Shown piece by piece: positions 41,379 to 45,553 of a stretch of DNA of 45,553 nucleotides (position 1 is the first letter of the stretch; the number at the start of each line of letters is the position of its first letter). A model generated the notes under the pieces. It was not told where the DNA came from. It saw only the letters and a list, made by a program, of their open reading frames with translations, and did not search any database. This stretch comes from Caldilineales bacterium (GTDB lineage Bacteria > Chloroflexota > Anaerolineae > J102): NCBI GenBank assembly GCA_024102915.1, contig JAGFJG010000001.1, positions 1 through 45,553 of the forward strand, written 5' to 3'. Both the position numbers and the translations under genes were made by a program.

Positions 41379-41384
41379 TAGAAT
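41379..41384 (+). promoter_or_regulatory. Possible -10 box of the dehydrogenase gene
   Basis: TAGAAT lies 55 bases before the ATG at 41439. The matching -35 (TTCGAC, 17 bases upstream) is poor, so this is tentative. The 224-base spacer 41215-41438 otherwise shows only the ABC promoter. Confidence 0.3.
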
Positions 41385-41438
41385 TGTAACACCCCCAAGC
41401 GACTGGAAACCTGACGATCCCATAGCGAGAAAACTATC

Positions 41439-42329
41439 ATGACTGAACGCATCGGCTTTATCGGACTCGGCATCATGGGCCAGGGCATGGCCCGCAACCT
41501 GCTCAAGGCTGGCTATGAGCTGACCGTATGGAATCGCTCCGCCAGTCGTATGAACCCCATCGTGGCGGAGGGCGCGGGCGGCGGCGACTCGCCCGCGGAT
41601 GTAGCCGCCCGCAGCGACATCATCGTCGTTTGCGTCAGCGACACGCCCGATGTCGAAGCCGTGACGCTTGGCCCGAACGGCGTCATCGAAGGCGCTCGCC
41701 CCGGCAGCCTCGTGATCGATTGCAGCACCATCAGCCCCGCCGCCACAAGAACGATAGCCGACAAGCTGGGCGAGAAAGGCGTGCACATGCTGGACGCGCC
41801 CATCAGCGGCGGCAGCGAGGGTGCGGCCAAGGGCACGCTCTCGATCATGGTCGGCGGTGACGAGACGGATTTCCAGCGGGCGCTGCCGGTATTCGAGGCG
41901 ATGGGCAAAGCGATCACCCATGTGGGCGGCCACGGGGCCGGGCAAACCGTCAAGCTGATGAATCAGATCCTGGTGGTGGGCAACGCCCTGGCCATGTGCG
42001 AAGCCTTCATGTTCGCCCAGGCCAGCGGCGTCGATTTGCAAAAAGCTCTCGATGCCGTCAAAGCCGGGGCCGCGGGAAGCTGGATGTTGAGTATGCGCGG
42101 CCCGCAAATCCTGGCACGCGACTGGCGGCCCGGATTCACGATCGATTTGCAGCAAAAGGACTTGCGCCTGGTTTTAGAAGCCGCAGACGACGTGGGCGCT
42201 CCCATACCCGCCGCTTCGCTCGTCTTTCAATTGTATCGCACCCTTCAAGCCCAAGGGCTGGGCGATGAGGGCAATCACGCCCTGATCAAAGCCCTGGAAC
42301 ATCTGGCCGGATTCAAAGTCGGGGGCTGA
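41439..42329 (+). CDS. Beta-hydroxyacid dehydrogenase (3-hydroxyisobutyrate dehydrogenase family)
   Basis: This 296-residue protein has the dinucleotide motif G-F-I-G-L-G-I-M-G, the substrate motif D-A-P-I-S-G-G-S-E-G-A, and the catalytic Lys in G-A-G-Q-T-V-K-L-M-N-Q. The C-terminal D-L-Q-Q-K-D-L is the cofactor-side motif of the family. 3-hydroxyisobutyrate dehydrogenase and tartronate semialdehyde reductase (GarR) are both possible. It stands alone on the plus strand between two minus-strand units. The ATG is preceded by AGCGAGAAA, a weak site. Confidence 0.9.
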   Translation: MTERIGFIGLGIMGQGMARNLLKAGYELTVWNRSASRMNPIVAEGAGGGDSPADVAARSDIIVVCVSDTPDVEAVTLGPNGVIEGARPGSLVIDCSTISPAATRTIADKLGEKGVHMLDAPISGGSEGAAKGTLSIMVGGDETDFQRALPVFEAMGKAITHVGGHGAGQTVKLMNQILVVGNALAMCEAFMFAQASGVDLQKALDAVKAGAAGSWMLSMRGPQILARDWRPGFTIDLQQKDLRLVLEAADDVGAPIPAASLVFQLYRTLQAQGLGDEGNHALIKALEHLAGFKVGG

Positions 42330-42360
42330 TCGTCGTCCGGTCGAGTTTCAGCCGCCGGGG

Positions 42361-44592
42361 TCAGGCGAGGGCGCTCTCGTTGCCGGAATCGCGCACAAAA
42401 ATACAGGTTGAGCGAGTGGCGCGAGGCAGTTCGACCATCACATCCAGATTGATCTGATCCTGCAGGCCGAAAATGCTGAGATCGGCCTGTGGCGCTTGCG
42501 GCACGAAATCTCGCATCGAGCCCACCGCTACAATGCCGTTGGAACCTTTGGGCATGCGACCCAGATCGATCAGTTGGGCCAGGAATTCCTCGGCGTTAGC
42601 GCGTTCGCTTTCATCGGCAATCACTGTGATCAGATTGATCTGGCCTTCCCAGTTTCGCGCCAACTGATAGGCCAACAACAGCGTCAAATCAAGATTTGTG
42701 AGACGAAGACCCACCTCCCACTGCGGGCTTTGCTCCCGAATCCAAACATTGATCACTTTCTCATGTCCGAGCAGCGTTTGGGGATTATCCACAAAGTAGA
42801 CGAGTCCGATCTCGTTTTCGGATGCTTTGTCCGCAAGGAATTGCAATTGCGCCTGATCGAACTCACCGTTGACTGACAAAAACAGGGCGTTCGGGCGGAA
42901 GAATGTGCTGCTTGATACCTCCATCGTCGTCTGCAACGAGGCGCACAAATCCTGTGATTCCACCGTGGCCACGCGGGCGAAGATGCCGTCATGTCTGAAA
43001 GTCTCTTCATATGCCTGGATGCCCTGGAGTTGCTCACGTTCACCCGATTTGTGCAGGGCGACAATGTGCAGCGAACCATTGGGGCGGGTGATGGCAGTGA
43101 GAAAGCGATAGCTGCGACGCAAAGCCGAAGGCGAATCGACGGGCACAAGCAGATTGGGTTTCCACGCCCGGTCGTGACCGGAGGGGATGGCCAGCACGCG
43201 TTTGGCCGCCCATTCCGCCACCGTCACAAACATGCCGCTGCGCACATCGCTCCAGGGAGCCTTCAGTTGCCGCAGTTGCAGGGCTTCATAAAGCAGGAAA
43301 ATAGTGAACAGGGCGATGAGGCTGAACAGGGGGTTGATCAGGAACATCGCCACCAGCGCTCCCACAAACCCCACCAGCGGCACGACGCGAGGGATGTGAA
43401 ACAGCGGACGAAAACTGGTGAGGCCCAGCGATTGTTCGAGCAAGACCACGCCGTTGAGCACAGCGTAGGTGATCAGGAAGAACATCGTCATCAGCGGCGC
43501 AATCTGGTTGAGACCGTCGCCCGAAAGCCCGAATAGCAGCGTGCCGATGCCGATCGCAATAGTCAGCAACATGGCAGCGCGCGGCTCTCCCGATTCGGTT
43601 TCCTGCGCCAGAATGCGGGAAAAGGGCACGACATCATGTTTCGCCATGGCCTGCAACACCCGGGGCGCGCTGACCATCGAATTCAGCGCCGCCGAAAATG
43701 TGGCTGCCAGAATCCCTGCCTGCACAGCCCACCCCCAGGCTGCCTTGTTCACCATAATCGTGAGGTTATTGAGTAGCTCTTCCGGCGTCGCCACCACCGA
43801 AAGCCAATAGGCCAGGCTCATGTAGATCACAAAGCTGAGGGCGATGGCAGCCATCGTGCCTTTGGGAATACTGCGGCGCGGGCGTTTAAGTGTGCCCGAC
43901 AGGCTGACCCCGGCCAGGATGCCGGTCACTGCCGGGAAGAATACGGCGAAGATCGCCCAGAAATTGCCATCGACGAAACTGCCCCAGGGCTGAGGCGTGT
44001 AAACCGCGCCGGGATGACCGAATCGGGCGGTCGCGCCCAGATAAACGCTGAAAAGCGAGAACGTGACGATAAACAGAATGATGTAGCGCATGCGCGCCGC
44101 CAGGCCCACGCTGACGAAGGCGATGATGGAAATGACGGCGAAGGTGACGAACAGCACCAGCGCTTGCGACTGGCCGGGAAAAATCGAAAGCCAGCCTTCA
44201 GAGAAGGCGAAGATGTAGAAACTGACCGAGATCGCCAGGGCCAGGTAGAGAGGTACATTGACGCTGCCGCCAACTTCCAGCCCCAGCGATTGCGAAATGA
44301 TGGAGAATGATCCGCCGGCGCCAACCCGGATATTGGTGGCCACGCTGGAAATGGAGAGACCGGTGGCGAAGGTGATGGTATTGGCAAAGATAATGATCAG
44401 GAATGCGCCGATTAACCCGGCATTTCCCACCACCCAACCGGTGCGCAAATACATCACCGCGCCCAGGATGGTCAGCAGGGTGGGGAGGAATACCCCTTCG
44501 AAGGTGCCGAAGAGCTTGATTTTATCGGAAGGTTCGGCGTTGCGCGCGAAACGACTGCGCAGCGACTCCACAAAACTAGGATTGCGTTCCAT
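42361..44592 (-). CDS. Cation-chloride cotransporter (SLC12)-like APC permease
   Basis: This 743-residue protein has about 12 helices in the first 440 residues, starting F-G-T-F-E-G-V-F-L-P-T-L-L-T-I-L-G. Y-L-R-T-G-W-V-V-G-N-A-G and S-S-V-A-T-N-I-R-V-G-A-G-G-S-F follow. These are the N-terminal signatures of the SLC12 (NKCC/KCC) family rather than of ordinary amino acid permeases. A soluble C-terminal domain (about 440-743) follows, as in SLC12 proteins. In animals these couple Na, K and Cl; bacterial ones are less studied. Ion selectivity cannot be read from sequence. The ATG at 44592 has only a weak ribosome-binding site. It converges with the dehydrogenase gene. Confidence 0.87.
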   Translation of the reverse strand: MERNPSFVESLRSRFARNAEPSDKIKLFGTFEGVFLPTLLTILGAVMYLRTGWVVGNAGLIGAFLIIIFANTITFATGLSISSVATNIRVGAGGSFSIISQSLGLEVGGSVNVPLYLALAISVSFYIFAFSEGWLSIFPGQSQALVLFVTFAVISIIAFVSVGLAARMRYIILFIVTFSLFSVYLGATARFGHPGAVYTPQPWGSFVDGNFWAIFAVFFPAVTGILAGVSLSGTLKRPRRSIPKGTMAAIALSFVIYMSLAYWLSVVATPEELLNNLTIMVNKAAWGWAVQAGILAATFSAALNSMVSAPRVLQAMAKHDVVPFSRILAQETESGEPRAAMLLTIAIGIGTLLFGLSGDGLNQIAPLMTMFFLITYAVLNGVVLLEQSLGLTSFRPLFHIPRVVPLVGFVGALVAMFLINPLFSLIALFTIFLLYEALQLRQLKAPWSDVRSGMFVTVAEWAAKRVLAIPSGHDRAWKPNLLVPVDSPSALRRSYRFLTAITRPNGSLHIVALHKSGEREQLQGIQAYEETFRHDGIFARVATVESQDLCASLQTTMEVSSSTFFRPNALFLSVNGEFDQAQLQFLADKASENEIGLVYFVDNPQTLLGHEKVINVWIREQSPQWEVGLRLTNLDLTLLLAYQLARNWEGQINLITVIADESERANAEEFLAQLIDLGRMPKGSNGIVAVGSMRDFVPQAPQADLSIFGLQDQINLDVMVELPRATRSTCIFVRDSGNESALA

Positions 44593-44650
44593 CTTTCATG
44601 TTTCTCTCAGATAAATTTGAGAGTACCATCTATAGTACAATGAGCCTAAT

Positions 44651-45553
44651 TCATGCGTCGTCATTGGCATCAATGTCAACCTCGAACGATTCGACTCCTT
44701 CCGACTCGTCTCCATCGTCCAGGGTTTCCTTTTCGGTGTCGATGCCATCGCCTTCCATGTGCGTGTGGATGCTGACCCGACGATATTGCTTGCCGTCCGC
44801 CACCGAGATGACCATACGGATGTCAAGTTCCTTGGGGATCAGGCCAAAGTCTTGCAACGTCCAGATGGTTGTGATGCGGTCGCTCAAATTCGGCCACTGC
44901 TCCTTGGCCCATTGGTAGCGCTGGCGGCTGAATTGCCAGATATTTTCAGGGAAGCGCTGGGGCGTGAACGCCTGATATTCGCGCCAGATTTCGTCGTGCG
45001 GCGTGAGCGGGAACAGGATGTCGAGCATCGTCTGCGTTACCTCGGCCTCATCCCGTCCCTGCTCCGGCGCCACCCAGTTCAGGTGATAATTGCGGATGTA
45101 CATGAAGATGCCGATGTGCGAGTAGTCCTCAATCCGCCGAGCGATCTGATCGATCTCGCCAAAGGCCTGCTGATAGGCCGCTTCCAACTCAAGGTTTGGC
45201 TCCTCGATGCGTTCATGACCATCCGGCCCGTGGTCAATATCGAAGAGAGTCAGATCGATGTCATACAGATGGTAAGCCAGGCGTCGGATACGGCGCGGAC
45301 CGACATTGAATTTCTGCAACATCCCGCTCTCGATCAGATGCTCGACCGCATCCACCGTGCCGCGTTGCCGCGCATGGTCTAGCGCCCTTTCGATACCCAT
45401 GTCATAGGTCTTCTTCTCGGTGATGACCTCTGGCTCCACGCTGACTTCCTTCGGCTTGCCTTTTCGGAATCCCCCCCGAGCGATATAGATCTGGAACAGG
45501 GTGATGACAGCGCCTGTGGTCGCAATCAGCAGCAGAGCGTCGGTCTTTTGCGT
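44651..45553 (-). CDS. Membrane-anchored protein of unknown function, 5' end beyond the window
   Basis: The frame stays open from the stop at 44651 to the window edge, giving 300 codons. At the edge it reads A-L-L-L-I-A-T-T-G-A-V-I-T-L-F-Q, a membrane helix, followed by a basic R-G-G-F-R-K-G-K stop-transfer. A GTG at 45439 is therefore probably not the true start. The remaining 262 residues are mainly helical with many W and Y, then an acidic tail (G-D-E-S-E-G-V-E and D-A-N-D-D-A). I recognise no family. It is upstream of the cotransporter gene (58 bases) and may be read with it. Confidence 0.8.
   Translation of the reverse strand, partial: TQKTDALLLIATTGAVITLFQIYIARGGFRKGKPKEVSVEPEVITEKKTYDMGIERALDHARQRGTVDAVEHLIESGMLQKFNVGPRRIRRLAYHLYDIDLTLFDIDHGPDGHERIEEPNLELEAAYQQAFGEIDQIARRIEDYSHIGIFMYIRNYHLNWVAPEQGRDEAEVTQTMLDILFPLTPHDEIWREYQAFTPQRFPENIWQFSRQRYQWAKEQWPNLSDRITTIWTLQDFGLIPKELDIRMVISVADGKQYRRVSIHTHMEGDGIDTEKETLDDGDESEGVESFEVDIDANDDA

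Noticed and set aside
42324..42353. GGCTGA/TCAGCC as a terminator between the dehydrogenase and cotransporter genes
   Set aside because: The stem is only six bases with an 18-base loop and no U-tract.
1..45553. tRNA, rRNA, prophage, integrase or insertion-sequence genes
   Set aside because: I looked for cloverleaf arms with CCA ends, rRNA-like tracts and transposase or integrase motifs and found none.

Overview
The window reads as a chromosomal segment of a Chloroflexota bacterium, most likely from the Anaerolineae/Caldilineae/Ardenticatenia part of the phylum. The evidence is inference from gene style. The solute-binding lipoprotein has a spacer rich in V, K, E and T after its lipobox. A secreted peptidase has long Thr-Pro tracts and ends in YLPLI. 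There are two GT39-type mannosyltransferase-like proteins with added beta-sandwich modules, a divergent PlsY, and freestanding tRNA-editing proteins. Base composition looks fairly GC-rich throughout. I see no rRNA, tRNA, CRISPR array, transposase or phage gene, and no gap longer than about 250 bases between genes.

Layout. Positions 1-12269 are almost all on the minus strand. First in transcription order come kbl, a GT4 glycosyltransferase, a GNAT acetyltransferase, a GT39-like membrane glycosyltransferase and an O-antigen-ligase/polymerase-like protein. Next is a STAS / RsbW-like kinase / 4xGAF-SpoIIE phosphatase partner-switch module, and then two Wzz-type chain-length proteins. This looks like a cell-surface polysaccharide locus with a stress-type regulatory module inside it. 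At 12387-14807 (+) an unusual protein joins three cyclic-nucleotide-binding-like domains to two membrane-anchored bacterial PH domains. It is fired from a promoter that overlaps, back to back, the kbl promoter.

Positions 14804-23207 (minus) hold a freestanding archaeal-type ThrRS editing domain, a secreted M28 peptidase coupled to an asparaginase and a coiled-coil membrane protein, a YbaK-type deacylase, and an octaheme cytochrome c with a polytopic membrane partner. The cytochrome is preceded by a perfect CRP/FNR-type palindrome. Positions 23390-28379 (+) carry a DUF5996 gene and an operon of GT2, a flippase/LPG-synthase-like membrane protein and a second GT39-like enzyme. Positions 28380-37161 (minus) hold envelope and housekeeping genes: a methyltransferase, a FemAB-like aminoacyltransferase, a tandem thioredoxin, a cation-efflux protein, panE, plsY, a URO-D-like protein, an MFS carrier, an alpha/beta hydrolase and tpx. 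Positions 37281-41214 (minus) are a peptide/nickel-type ABC importer without an ATPase gene. Its binding protein has its sequence motifs in circularly permuted order. The window ends with a beta-hydroxyacid dehydrogenase (+), a cation-chloride-cotransporter-like permease and a membrane-anchored unknown protein cut by the window edge.

Between genes lie many short-period degenerate arrays (units of 7, 8 or 9 bases, each locus with its own unit). They are the most consistent non-coding signal in the window. The most unusual items are the permuted binding protein, the triple-CNB/double-PH protein, the freestanding ThrRS editing domain, the octaheme cytochrome with its palindrome, and the heptamer arrays.
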